The notes: generated by a model from the letters alone, not told the origin. Shown: positions 9,034 to 17,581, numbered from the stretch's first letter. The stretch: 64,000 nt of DNA from Campylobacter concisus (GCF_015229955.1 NZ_JAAKYZ010000002.1:1-64000); one strand, 5' to 3'. A program made the numbers and translations.

Positions 9034-9045
9034 CACCTTCATCTT

Positions 9046-9133
9046 GGGTAGATGTCCGAGCGGTTTAAGGAGCACGCCTGGAACGCGTGTGTGGGGCAAC
9101 TCACCGAGAGTTCGAATCTCTCTCTACCCGCCA
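9046..9133 (+). tRNA. tRNA-Ser (anticodon GGA)
   Basis: 88 nt with CCA encoded. The acceptor stem GGGTAGA pairs with TCTACCC, the anticodon loop CTGGAAC gives GGA (reads UCC/UCU), a long variable arm is present as in class II tRNAs, and the T loop is GTTCGAATC. G is the discriminator base. The genes on both sides are decayed, so this may be an old integration site. Confidence 0.96.
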
Positions 9134-9238
9134 TAAAACTATCTATAACTTAAAGTCTACTGACCTTTATTTTTATTGCTTAAAACATTGGCACTAAGCA
9201 AAAGACTACTTTTTTAAAACTTACTAAAATCTTGCCAA

Positions 9239-9529
9239 TTATCTTTTACTTTTGTCATAGTTAGGCATATAACTAGCATCAAATTTGCTCCATTCTAGAA
9301 GAAATTTTAACTATAAAATTCTATTTGCCTTATCGACAGCTACGAACGCCCAGTGCATAAATTCTTGCTTTGGTTTGTATTTGCCGCTGTTAAAATACTC
9401 CGCTAGCCGCGCCTCCTCCGTTTCGCTTAGCTCGCCGCCAAGCCCCCAGCGCGTCTTTTGTATGAGCTCCTGCGCGCTCGCGGGTATAGGGCTTAGACTT
9501 AGCGGCGATAATGGCAAGATAAGGGGCAA
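9239..9529 (-). pseudogene. Broken coding fragment of unknown family
   Basis: On the minus strand a coding-like frame reads ELIQKTRWGLGGELSE...EFMHWAFVAVDKANRIL, stops at a TAG (9311-9313), then continues in the same frame as LKFLLEWSKFDASYMPNY to a TAA at 9239-9241. That suggests one C-terminal piece with a nonsense mutation. The DNA near 9400-9480 is clearly richer in GC than its surroundings. I do not recognise the family. The first residues of the open frame are probably not part of the original protein. Confidence 0.4.
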
Positions 9530-9755
9530 ATTTAATCTAAATGAGCCAAAGCTAAACGTTACTAAGCTTACAGAGCTTCCATTTATCGAGGCGGTTTTGG
9601 ATGAGAATTTTAAAGAGCTCGCAAAAGATGAGATGATAAATTTAGATGGCGCTTTAAAGCCTATATTTTGGCATCACAAGGCAACTTTACTCGTGCAAAA
9701 AGACAAAAATGGTGAGTTTAGAAATTTAAATATAAAAGAGCTTCGGGAATTTTGA
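9462..9755 (+). pseudogene. Possible gene fragment, unknown family
   Basis: From about 9505 the plus strand has Campylobacter-like codon use (GKFNLNEPKLNVTKLTELPF ... IFWHHKATLLVQKDKNGEF). The only in-frame ATG upstream is at 9462, inside the GC-rich stretch that belongs to the opposite-strand fragment, so the natural start seems lost. Its stop overlaps the start of the next small frame (ATGA). The product is not recognised. Confidence 0.4.
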
Positions 9756-9907
9756 TGATGCAAAATTTCAATGAGAAAAATGAGTTTAAATACGGCAAAT
9801 TTAACTACGAAAAAGCTCATCAAATAGCCCAGAACTGCGCTAAATTTAAGCTAGATAATAACGAAGAAGAGATGGCTTGTGGAGGTGAGCGGAGCTGCTA
9901 TGACTGA
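9755..9907 (+). pseudogene. Small frame, 50 aa, probably a frameshifted remnant
   Basis: A frame starting ATGATG inside the previous stop encodes MMQNFNEKNEFKYGKFNYEK and ends ...MACGGERSCYD. After the GGAGGTGAG at about 9880 another frame becomes coding-like (VSGAAMTEHLGVGVKMASSA) and runs to about 9970. This suggests a frameshift in a once longer gene. I cannot name it. Confidence 0.35.
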
Positions 9908-9974
9908 GCATTTAGGCGTTGGAGTAAAGATGGCTTCATCTGCATGGCACAAGCTAGCAAAGACTGAGCTAGCC

Positions 9975-10517
9975 CTACGCAACCATTTTTTTATCTTTAA
10001 GTTTTCCACCACGTTTATACTTTAGTTCGCCACAAAATCTCTTGCCAAATTTCGCCTCAATGATAAGAACTAGCACGAAAAATATCTTTTCATCATTCAT
10101 TCGTGCTATCTGGCGTAGAGTTTGGCTAGCGTCATTAAATTTAACTCCATTTTTACATAAAGTTTCGCAAAAAACAGCCTCGTCAAAGCCCAACATTTGC
10201 GAAATTTCAGTTATGCTGTATGGCTCGAGCGAGGCGATGATGCGGTCCATGTTGCAAATGCTTGGATTTTTACTGCGTGTTAGCACATCCGTCGTTTCAT
10301 TTATTAGTTTTACTAGCTTTTTTCTACGATTTATAACGTGAAGTAGTGCAGCAAGCAATATTAAGAAACCTGCGATTTTATGGGCATTTAATAGATACTC
10401 GTTATATTCGCCAAATGCAAAATTTACACCAGAGAATGCGAGCATACAAAGCCCTAAAATAAGAACTAAAACAAGACAGAATTTATAAATAACCTCTACT
10501 TTAAACATGATACTCAT
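9975..10517 (-). CDS. Two-TM membrane protein with cytosolic C-terminus, unknown
   Basis: 180 residues. Two hydrophobic helices lie at about 8-30 and 42-62, with H46 (NAHKIAGF) and H61 (LLHVINRRKK), which resembles DUF4405-type heme-binding helices, though this is only an analogy. The rest is soluble and basic, ending GGKLKDKK; ITEISQMLGFDEAVFCETL reads like a small helical DNA- or protein-binding unit. It follows the TonB receptor gene by 79 bp with a hairpin between them, so a link to iron uptake is possible but not shown. Confidence 0.7.
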   Translation of the reverse strand: MSIMFKVEVIYKFCLVLVLILGLCMLAFSGVNFAFGEYNEYLLNAHKIAGFLILLAALLHVINRRKKLVKLINETTDVLTRSKNPSICNMDRIIASLEPYSITEISQMLGFDEAVFCETLCKNGVKFNDASQTLRQIARMNDEKIFFVLVLIIEAKFGKRFCGELKYKRGGKLKDKKMVA

Positions 10518-10562
10518 CCTAAAATATATTTTTCTAATTATACACTTTAGGAGTTGAAATTT

Positions 10563-10587
10563 ATCACCAGCTTATTTAGCTGGTGAT
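10563..10587 (-). terminator. Terminator after the TonB receptor gene
   Basis: ATCACCAGCT and AGCTGGTGAT form a perfect 10-bp stem with a 5-nt loop, 10 bp past the receptor stop. A poor T-run follows, so readthrough into the next gene is possible. Confidence 0.55.
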
Positions 10588-10596
10588 TTAATTGGA

Positions 10597-12711
10597 TTAA
10601 AAATTGTAGTTAAAGCTTAGATTAAATGTGCGTGGATCGCCATAAACCATCATGTTTTTGCCGATGCCCTCGTAGTACTTTTTATTAAAGAGATTGTCGA
10701 TATTTAGCTGCACGTCAAAGTTTTTAGCAAATTTATAACCAAACATCAAATTTGCCAAAGTGTAGCCCTTTTGTGTGATTTCATTTGCGCCTTTGTCAGT
10801 GTAAATTTTGCTCTTATACATAGCTCCAGCCCCTACTCTAAAGTCCCTAAATTCATACTTTGCAAATAAATTTGCCGTACTTCTTGATGAGTTGGTGGCG
10901 TATTTCTCGCCATTAGCATCTTTTGCGTTAAAGTTCGTTGCACCAAAGCTTAGGCTTAAGTTTTTAGTGATCTCGCCGTTTAGATCTAGCTCGACACCCT
11001 TGCTTGTCACACCCTTGCCAGATTCATATATTTTGGCATTTGTCGCTGGATTTTTCTTGCCAGTATCTATGCCAAGCTTGTCTTGCACGATCTTAAAGAC
11101 GCCAAGGCTTGCTTGAAGCGCCCCGTCAAAATACTCGCCTTTGATACCCACTTCATAGTCCTTGCCTTGGATCGGATCAAGATATTTATCATTTGCGTCC
11201 TTTGCGTTTTGTGGCTTAAATATACTCGTATAGCTGGCGTATAGAGTGTGGTTTGCTCCGATGTCATAAGTGATGCCAAGATATGGCGTGATCTCATTTG
11301 TGAAATTTCTATTATCTTTGCCGCCTTCGATCTCGTATTTGTAGTAGCTCACCCTAGCACCTAGCAAAAATTTAAGCTCATCGGTGATTGATAGTTTATT
11401 TGCCGCATAAAATGCCTTTTGTATCGTTTTGTCTTTGTTATTTTGATCTTCGTAAGGTAGCTTTGGATCATCAAGGTGCAGGTTTTTAAAATCAATCCTG
11501 CTTCTAGCTGTATAAGCAAGCCCAGCTGGCGTGGTCTTTTGCAACCAGTAGCTACTTACCTTATCGCTACTTTTTTTATAGTTGTTATACATCGCGCCAA
11601 AGACAAACTCATGGGATAAATTTGCTACCTCGTAAGGGATATTTGCGTATGCATCGACGTTGTGGATGTTCTCCTCTCTTTTGTTTGCATAAACGCTAAG
11701 ATCGCTCATATTGCCAGTGCCGTCTAAATTTACCGCTCCGCCGTAGTAGAGTAGATTTGAGTCGGTGTTCGCCCGCCTAAATGAGTAGCTTAAATTTAAG
11801 CTCGCTTCATTTTCAAAGTAGTGCTTAAAATCAGCGTAAAAATCAAGCGTTTTTATATCCCACCTAGTCCAAGGCTGAGAGAAAATTTCATTTTTACTAA
11901 AATTTGTCCTAGAACCATCTGAGTAAAATGCTGGCATGCCACCCCATCTAACCCCGTGGCGTCTTAGCTCTTGATAAAATGCACCAAGACTAAGCCATGA
12001 ATTGTCACCTATGTCGCTATCGACTACGCCGTAAATCGCGCTATTTTTGCGGTTATAATAATCCATATAAGAGTGCGACTTCTCATGCATAAAAGATAGC
12101 CTTGCTCTAACGCTCCCGCTCTCATTTACAGGCGTTTGCACATCACCATTTACGCCGTATCTATCGTATGAGCCAGCACTTACACCAAAATTTCCTTTAA
12201 GTTCCTTTGCATCTGCTCTTTTTCTTATGAAATTTAAACTTGCAGCTGGGTTGCCAGCACCTGCAAGTAGGCCATTTGCTCCTTTTACCACTTCAACTCT
12301 TTCATAAGGCAGCAAGCTCATATCGTTTGCGCCAAGGCTAAAACCACCAAAGCTAGGCATCGAATCAAGCAAGTAATAATCTATCGCAAAGCCACGAGCC
12401 GTCGGATATACGCGCTCATCCCATTTGTTTAGCGTAACGCCAGGGACATTTCTAAGAAGCACCTGATAGTCCTTGATGCCTTGATCTTTTAGTCTTGCTT
12501 CTGTTAGCACAGTTAGTGATTGTGGCGTTTGACGAGAGGTTAAATTTAGCCTTGTTGTACTCTTTACAAGCTCTTTTGCAAAGTAGTTTGCATCGTCTCT
12601 TCGCTCGCTCTCCACGACATCGATTGCCTCTAAAATTTTATCGCTTTGGCTAGCAAAAATTTGAGGTTGCATCAAATTTAATGCAACCAAACTAATTAAA
12701 ATTTTTTTCAT
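10597..12711 (-). CDS. TonB-dependent siderophore receptor
   Basis: 704 residues with a Sec signal (cleavage near FAS-QS at 21-22). The plug domain is at about 45-165 (RQTPQSLTVLTEARLKDQGI, LRNVPGVTLNKWDER, VEVVKGANGLLAGAGNPAAS), typical of the FpvA/FhuE type of ferric siderophore receptor. A 22-strand barrel follows, ending in the aromatic FNLSFNYNF needed for outer membrane insertion. Its start overlaps the PepSY gene by 20 bp, so the two are co-transcribed behind the Fur-like site. The ligand cannot be predicted. Confidence 0.94.
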   Translation of the reverse strand: MKKILISLVALNLMQPQIFASQSDKILEAIDVVESERRDDANYFAKELVKSTTRLNLTSRQTPQSLTVLTEARLKDQGIKDYQVLLRNVPGVTLNKWDERVYPTARGFAIDYYLLDSMPSFGGFSLGANDMSLLPYERVEVVKGANGLLAGAGNPAASLNFIRKRADAKELKGNFGVSAGSYDRYGVNGDVQTPVNESGSVRARLSFMHEKSHSYMDYYNRKNSAIYGVVDSDIGDNSWLSLGAFYQELRRHGVRWGGMPAFYSDGSRTNFSKNEIFSQPWTRWDIKTLDFYADFKHYFENEASLNLSYSFRRANTDSNLLYYGGAVNLDGTGNMSDLSVYANKREENIHNVDAYANIPYEVANLSHEFVFGAMYNNYKKSSDKVSSYWLQKTTPAGLAYTARSRIDFKNLHLDDPKLPYEDQNNKDKTIQKAFYAANKLSITDELKFLLGARVSYYKYEIEGGKDNRNFTNEITPYLGITYDIGANHTLYASYTSIFKPQNAKDANDKYLDPIQGKDYEVGIKGEYFDGALQASLGVFKIVQDKLGIDTGKKNPATNAKIYESGKGVTSKGVELDLNGEITKNLSLSFGATNFNAKDANGEKYATNSSRSTANLFAKYEFRDFRVGAGAMYKSKIYTDKGANEITQKGYTLANLMFGYKFAKNFDVQLNIDNLFNKKYYEGIGKNMMVYGDPRTFNLSFNYNF

Positions 12712-13792
12712 TTTTTCTCCTTTTAAAATTTCTTTTTATCCACAAATAAAGTCCTGAGATACTTAAAATAAGCGGTGAAATGCCAACCAAAAACCAGATA
12801 AATTTTGTGATTTGGTTGTAGTTACCAAAGTGCGATTTTCTAAATGCCGAGAGAATTTCTTCGCTTAGATTTGCATTTTTTATGTCCAAAATACTTACTA
12901 ATTCGCCGTTATCTTTATCGTAAGTTAATATGCTTGAATATTCGTTATGCAAGAAATTTTGATCTTTTACATAGCCAAAAAGGCGTATATTTGCTCCTTG
13001 CATAAAAGGCAGTGAGATGAAGTGTGGCTCAAAGCCAGCAAGATCACTCTTTGAGCGGGCTACCAGCTCGTCAAGAGATAGGCTTTTGTTATAAATTTTT
13101 GCATCTATCACAAAGTCATTTTTAAACTCTGGCATGCGTGCCATTTGAAATTCCCACCAAAAACCACTTATGCAAATGAGCAGTAAAATAGGCGTAGAAA
13201 AAATTCCTATCATTTTATGAATGTCACTCATAAAAACATTTAGCCTATTTACACGAAGCCTAAGTAGTGTCAACCAAAATTTTCTATAAATCACAAAACC
13301 ACTTATGCAGATAAAAAACGTGAAAATAGCGGTTAAAGTAAGGATAACGTGACCAATTTTCCCAAGAAATAGCGACTCATGAAGCTCGGTTAAAACTCCA
13401 AAAAATCCCTCATCATGTGCAAGTGGCTCGCTCTTTATCTTACCGCTAAAAGCGTCAAAATAGATAAATTTCCACTCTTTTTGGCTGTCATTGTGCTCAA
13501 TTAACCAAATTTTGTCACGTTTTTTAGGATTTGCATCGATATTTATGCCGACCATCTCGTAGCCGTCAAGCTCGCTTGCGATGATCTCTCTTTGCTCATC
13601 AAAGCTGATCCTTTTGCTTAAATTTTCTTTGTTTAAATTTACATTTACGACATTTGGGGCAAGAAGGCTGTTTAGCTCATCTTTATAAACAAGGATCGCA
13701 CCGCTAAAACAAACTACTGCAAGTGGAATGAAAAATAAAAGAGATAAACAAGTGTGTACTTTATAAAAAAATTTTTGATTTAGAAATTTCAC
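12692..13792 (-). CDS. PepSY-associated membrane protein
   Basis: 366 residues with four TM segments at about 12-35, 145-167, 193-215 and 335-357, with PepSY-like periplasmic stretches between. The LFLGKIGHVILTLTAIFTF and LYLWIKR segments are typical of the PepSY_TM family found next to siderophore receptors. Relatives include inner membrane ferric reductases (FoxB/FsrB-like) that release iron from siderophores; this fits its place as first gene with the receptor. Enzyme activity is inferred from family only. Confidence 0.85.
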   Translation of the reverse strand: MKFLNQKFFYKVHTCLSLLFFIPLAVVCFSGAILVYKDELNSLLAPNVVNVNLNKENLSKRISFDEQREIIASELDGYEMVGINIDANPKKRDKIWLIEHNDSQKEWKFIYFDAFSGKIKSEPLAHDEGFFGVLTELHESLFLGKIGHVILTLTAIFTFFICISGFVIYRKFWLTLLRLRVNRLNVFMSDIHKMIGIFSTPILLLICISGFWWEFQMARMPEFKNDFVIDAKIYNKSLSLDELVARSKSDLAGFEPHFISLPFMQGANIRLFGYVKDQNFLHNEYSSILTYDKDNGELVSILDIKNANLSEEILSAFRKSHFGNYNQITKFIWFLVGISPLILSISGLYLWIKRNFKRRKNEKNFN

Positions 13793-13856
13793 TTTGTTTT
13801 AAAGCCTTTTGATGGTAGGTTTTGATAATGGCTCGCAATCTTACACAAAATTTACT

Positions 13857-13882
13857 TTGATAATATTTAAAACTATTATCAA
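13857..13882 (-). promoter_or_regulatory. Fur-like operator for the iron uptake operon
   Basis: TTGATAAT and ATTATCAA form a perfect inverted repeat with a 10-bp AT spacer, 64 bp upstream of the PepSY gene. GATAAT/ATTATC is the core of Fur boxes in general, though Campylobacter Fur sites vary. A further TTTGATAAT half site is at 13821-13829. The genes downstream are typical Fur targets. Confidence 0.6.
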
Positions 13883-14016
13883 TTATGATTCCAGAAAAGA
13901 AAAATTTTTATAGAATGTAAATTGAAAAAAATAAATAGATTTGATTTTTAAAAGAATAAGCAACTCCTCTTTGTGTATACGAAAAGCCAGAAAAGGGGGA
14001 AGCAAAGACTTATCAG

Positions 14017-14043
14017 TTACAAAAAGGAGGGTCCATTTAGGAC
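14017..14043 (-). repeat. Hairpin plus CCTCC element, copy A
   Basis: On the minus strand GTCC-TAAAT-GGAC is followed by CCTCCTTTTTGTAA. The same 14-mer follows a different hairpin at 14646-14675. It lies about 150 bp past the stop of the Sel1-type gene and may be a terminator or a small RNA end. Confidence 0.4.
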
Positions 14044-14191
14044 GATGAAATAGTATTATTTAAGCATAAATTTTAATAAAATTTTTAGTTAATAAAAAAG
14101 AAATTCCAAGTAATACTAAAGTAAATTTAACCTTAAAGAAGCTACATTTAATAAATTTCTTTTAATTAGTGCAAGTACAAAATTAAAATAG

Positions 14192-14599
14192 CTAATTTTT
14201 AGGCACAAGATCTAATACATTGCAAGCTCGCTTGCTACCCATCTTGCAAGCTTTATCAAGAGCGTTTGCAGAAAGATCAAAGCTTTGCTCAGTACCATTT
14301 CCTTGAAGATACTTTGTCGCTAGCTCATAGCAAGCCTCGCTACTACCGTCATCACAAAGCGATTTAAATATCTCAAAAGATTTTTGCGTATCTTTTTCTG
14401 CACCAAGGCCGCGTCCTAGCATATCTGCATAGATAAAGCAAGAAATTTTATCTTTATTCTCACACTCACTTGAAAGCTTTTTTGTAAAATTCTCGCAAGC
14501 TTTAGCGTTACTTTTATTAATACACTCTTGTACATTTATATCCCAGTTTGCATTCAAAGATAGAAGTGTAAATGCTAAAAATAAAATGGATTTTTTCAT
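14192..14599 (-). CDS. Small Sel1-repeat, Cys-rich secreted protein
   Basis: 135 residues with a Sec signal (MKKSILFLAFTLLSLNA, cut near 17). Two Sel1-like repeats at about 55-90 and 91-125 carry Cys pairs (SLCDDGSSEACYELATKYLQ; LDKACKMGSKRACNVL), the pattern of Helicobacter cysteine-rich Hcp proteins, but much shorter. Disulphide-bonded, periplasmic or secreted location is inferred. Function unknown. It lies behind the nos cluster in the same direction, separated by 135 bp with a strong hairpin. Confidence 0.78.
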   Translation of the reverse strand: MKKSILFLAFTLLSLNANWDINVQECINKSNAKACENFTKKLSSECENKDKISCFIYADMLGRGLGAEKDTQKSFEIFKSLCDDGSSEACYELATKYLQGNGTEQSFDLSANALDKACKMGSKRACNVLDLVPKN

Positions 14600-14618
14600 A
14601 AATTTCCTTGGAAGAAGT

Positions 14619-14645
14619 TAGCTCCCTTTGGGGGAAAGGGAGCTA
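14619..14645. other. 11-bp hairpin in the leader of the Sel1-type gene
   Basis: TAGCTCCCTTT and AAAGGGAGCTA form a perfect 11-bp stem, loop of five G (C on the minus strand), 20 bp before the start codon. No T-run follows on the minus strand, so it is more like a 5' leader structure than a terminator. Confidence 0.5.
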
Positions 14646-14675
14646 TTACAAAAAGGAGGTTTCTTGTTGGACAAG
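14646..14675 (-). repeat. Hairpin plus CCTCC element, copy B
   Basis: On the minus strand CTTGT-CCA-ACAAG is followed by AAACCTCCTTTTTGTAA; the last 14 bases equal copy A. It lies 60 bp past the nosY stop and could end the nos transcript. Confidence 0.4.
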
Positions 14676-14734
14676 TGGAATAATACAAGTTTCGTCTAAA
14701 TTTAAAACCAACTTTTCTTTAACAAAAAACAATC

Positions 14735-15562
14735 TCAAACCAAATCTTTTTTGCTAAAGGCAAAATAGCCACAAACTAGTAAAATAATGCCTAGTGCGAG
14801 CGGATAAATAATCGCATAAGCTACAAATGTCGCCTTTGGAAAGGTGCTTAAAATAAAATAAGATGCAGTACCGATAACCGCTAAATTCGGATCAAAAAGG
14901 CTAAGCGCTGCTATCCTGAAAAGCTCTATCGGATTTAGTATAGCAATAGCGTAAATGACGTACTCATCAACCGAGCTTCGCATAAGAAGTCCAATTAATG
15001 CTAGGTCAATAAATGCAAGCATTATAAGCCAAAGTAAAAACGCTACGCCTTGGCCTGTCTCTTGATTTTTAATCACGCTTGAGATAAAAAATCCAAGCGA
15101 TAAAAAAATGATACTTAAGCTAAAAAGTAGTCCAAAGTAAAGCACCAGCACGCCCCAAGGTATCGACACGCCCTTGATAAAGCCAACCACTACGCAAAGC
15201 AAAAGAGCAAACAAAAGTGGTACAAAAACAACAAATGTACGGCCCAGTGCCTTGCCAAAGTAATACTCTCTAAGGCTTAGTGGGAAGCTAAGGATATATT
15301 CAAGCAAATTTGTATCTCTATCTTGATTTATGCTTCTTACGGTTGAGATGAGAATAAAAATAGGCACAATGATGACGCAAATTTGAATAAATAAAAGCAG
15401 TGCTCTAGTAAGCCCAGAAAAGCCGAGTACACGTGAGTCGGTCACGCCGCTAAATAAAAATCCTATCATCAAAGCAGAAAAAAGCACAGCATATATCACA
15501 AACCATCTTGAGCGAAAAGACTCTTTTACATCAAGCTTTGCTATTAAAAAAAGATTATTCAC
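14735..15562 (-). CDS. nosY: NosY, ABC permease for nitrous oxide reductase maturation
   Basis: 275 residues with six predicted TM segments, starting LIAKLDVKESFRSRWFVIYA, a typical NosY/ABC-2 beginning. With NosF and NosD it forms the NosDFY complex thought to supply sulfur or otherwise enable assembly of the CuZ cluster in the periplasm. It overlaps nosF by 8 bp and is the last recognised nos gene; no nosL follows. Confidence 0.92.
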   Translation of the reverse strand: MNNLFLIAKLDVKESFRSRWFVIYAVLFSALMIGFLFSGVTDSRVLGFSGLTRALLLFIQICVIIVPIFILISTVRSINQDRDTNLLEYILSFPLSLREYYFGKALGRTFVVFVPLLFALLLCVVVGFIKGVSIPWGVLVLYFGLLFSLSIIFLSLGFFISSVIKNQETGQGVAFLLWLIMLAFIDLALIGLLMRSSVDEYVIYAIAILNPIELFRIAALSLFDPNLAVIGTASYFILSTFPKATFVAYAIIYPLALGIILLVCGYFAFSKKDLV

Positions 15563-16208
15563 TCTTGCTCCTTAAATTTTCTTCTTTGATGATCTTGCCA
15601 AGGTCCATATAGACGCATCTATCTAATAAATTTGCTATCTCATCGATACGGTGTGAAATAAAAACAAGTGTTTTGTTTTGTGTAAAATTATCAAGTAAAT
15701 TTTTAAAAGAAAGCCTTGCTTTTACGTCAAGATTTGCCGTTGGCTCATCAAACATCAAAATTTCACTATCCTTAGCAAATGCGATGGCTATTAGCATCTT
15801 TTGTTTCATGCCGCCAGAGAGCTTATAAAATGGTTTATTTAAATTTGCATGCAGATCAAGCTCTAAAAGCTTGCTAAATTTCTCAATCTCTTCAAATTTT
15901 ACATTTGAGCTTTTGCAAACAAACTCACAAAGCTCACGTAGATTAAATTTAAGCGGTGGTGGGGTTTGTGGCACAAATGAGATAAATTTCAAAGCCCCTT
16001 TTCTATCTTTTAGGGTATTTACGCCATTTATCGCGATGCTTCCGCTATTTGGGATAAACTCGCCTAAAATGATACGCATGAGCGAGCTTTTGCCAGCTCC
16101 ATTTTGTCCAAGTATTGCTATTTTTTCACCAGATTTTACGTTTAGGCTAACATTGTCAAGTATCCTTTGCGAGCCAAAAATTTTAGTTACTTCTTTTATA
16201 TCTATCAA
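15555..16208 (-). CDS. nosF: NosF, ABC ATPase for nitrous oxide reductase maturation
   Basis: 217 residues with all ABC ATPase motifs: Walker A GQNGAGKSS (about 34-42), signature LSGGMKQKM (about 129), Walker B ILMFDEPTANLD (about 150), and the switch His in ISHR. It powers NosDFY. It sits 9 bp after nosH and overlaps nosY, which settles the assignment. Confidence 0.93.
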   Translation of the reverse strand: MIDIKEVTKIFGSQRILDNVSLNVKSGEKIAILGQNGAGKSSLMRIILGEFIPNSGSIAINGVNTLKDRKGALKFISFVPQTPPPLKFNLRELCEFVCKSSNVKFEEIEKFSKLLELDLHANLNKPFYKLSGGMKQKMLIAIAFAKDSEILMFDEPTANLDVKARLSFKNLLDNFTQNKTLVFISHRIDEIANLLDRCVYMDLGKIIKEENLRSKSE

Positions 16209-16217
16209 AAATTTTCC

Positions 16218-17117
16218 TTATATGAGTTTTTTAAAGCCGTTGTCAAATTTCAGTGCATCTTGATGACACACATCAATACACCTACCACAAAGCGTACAAT
16301 CAGCGCCAGCTATCCTAAAGATATTTTTGCTCTCGTCAAGCTTTGCTCCTTTTTTTGTCATAAAAAGTACGTGAGGCACTAGACAAACATCAGTGCAAAC
16401 TAAGCAGTGATCGCATTTTTCTTTATCCCAGCTAACTTTTATGGCATTTGGTTTAGCTAGCACTGAGTAAGTAGCTCCAATAGGACAGACATACCTGCAC
16501 CAAGCTCTACGTGAGAAGAAAATTTCAACCATAAGCATGGCTACAACGAACCAAATAGCATGAAAATAGCCATAGATAATAAATCTTGAAAAAATCCCAA
16601 CAACATTAAAAATTTCAAATGTAAGGCTTGCACTAGCAAAGCTAAGGGTTAAAAATAAAATGGTAAAAACATATCGCCACTTTGTGTCAAAAACTCGTGG
16701 TTTCACTATCTTTTTGGCGCGTAAATTTTCATGGATCTTCTCAGCTATTTCACTTATTAATGAATATGGACAGATCCAAGAACAAAAGCCTCTACCACCA
16801 AAAATGATATAAAACGCCAAGATACTAAGTGAACCAATTATTAAATTTACGTGGATTTCATGTGTCGCCAGGAAAACTTGCAGGCTCATAAAAGCATCTG
16901 CCAAGTGAAAACCAAATATCCTTGAGGCACTGATGTCACCTTCTAAAATTTGTATATCAACTCTATATGAAAGCACAAATAAAAGATGGACTAAAATAAT
17001 GGTAAAAATGCGCCAAAAACGTATACTAGGACGCTTCTTGCCATCTTTTGTAGTTGTGATTAACGTGCTTAGAAAGCTTACATTTCTAATCGTCGCACGA
17101 GTGTTATATTTGTCCAT
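16218..17117 (-). CDS. nosH: NosH, NapH-like membrane ferredoxin
   Basis: 299 residues. Four TM segments lie in residues 30-190, with two CxxxCP motifs (CSWICPYS, CRYVCPIG) as in NapH/NosR C-termini. Two [4Fe-4S] motifs follow on the cytosolic side (CDHCLVCTDVC near 230; CTLCGRCIDVC near 270). NosH is thought to pass electrons from menaquinol toward NosG and the c-type cytochromes. Gene order matches Wolinella succinogenes nosZ-B-D-G-C1-C2-H-F-Y. Confidence 0.9.
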   Translation of the reverse strand: MDKYNTRATIRNVSFLSTLITTTKDGKKRPSIRFWRIFTIILVHLLFVLSYRVDIQILEGDISASRIFGFHLADAFMSLQVFLATHEIHVNLIIGSLSILAFYIIFGGRGFCSWICPYSLISEIAEKIHENLRAKKIVKPRVFDTKWRYVFTILFLTLSFASASLTFEIFNVVGIFSRFIIYGYFHAIWFVVAMLMVEIFFSRRAWCRYVCPIGATYSVLAKPNAIKVSWDKEKCDHCLVCTDVCLVPHVLFMTKKGAKLDESKNIFRIAGADCTLCGRCIDVCHQDALKFDNGFKKLI

Positions 17118-17119
17118 TT

Positions 17120-17581
17120 TTACTTTTTAAATTTAGAAATTTCATCTGCAAGGCTTTCAAGCTCGCTATCACTAACATTTGTAAGTAGCCCCTTCATAAG
17201 TGAGTTTTGTACCTTACCAGCTTTATAATCAGCTAGCTTTTTAAGTAATTCATCCTTACTTAGGTGTGTTATATCAGGAGCTACGACACCTTTTGCATTT
17301 GCGCCATGACACGGAGCACAAGTTGTCAGATACTGCTTGCTAACGCCTTCATTGTGCACTTTAGCCACGCTTAGACTTAGCTCTTTTACCTTTTTTAGCT
17401 CATCTTCGCTGGCAAATTCTTCACTAGACTTTGGCTGCTCTTTTGTAAAATTTTGCTCTACTTTTGGCTGAGCATTAGTTGCTACTTTTTCTTTTTTAGG
17501 CGGAGTCTGGCTTAACATAAAAACCATGATACCGCAAATCGCTACTGCTAAAATAATGGTTATAATCTTTCCTACTTTCAT
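17120..17581 (-). CDS. nosC2: NosC2, monoheme c-type cytochrome
   Basis: 153 residues with an N-terminal membrane anchor (about 5-24, not cut at a clear site), a charged linker, then a class I cytochrome c domain with CAPCH (C88, C91, H92). Probable electron carrier to the NosZ heme domain in the periplasm. Overlaps nosC1 by one base. Confidence 0.88.
   Translation of the reverse strand: MKVGKIITIILAVAICGIMVFMLSQTPPKKEKVATNAQPKVEQNFTKEQPKSSEEFASEDELKKVKELSLSVAKVHNEGVSKQYLTTCAPCHGANAKGVVAPDITHLSKDELLKKLADYKAGKVQNSLMKGLLTNVSDSELESLADEISKFKK

Larger units (their letters stand above)
13793..14191. other. 400-bp spacer with regulatory elements
   Basis: No gene seen. It holds the Fur-like inverted repeat at 13857-13882 and, at 14017-14043, one copy of a hairpin plus CCTCC element whose partner is at 14646-14675. 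The rest is AT-rich. Confidence 0.5.

Noticed and set aside
9285..9461. N-terminal part of the long plus-strand frame before 9462
   Set aside because: Composition and the opposite-strand coding signal show that this stretch is antisense to another fragment.
11067..11297. Minus-strand frame inside the TonB receptor
   Set aside because: Overlaps the receptor in another frame with no supporting feature.
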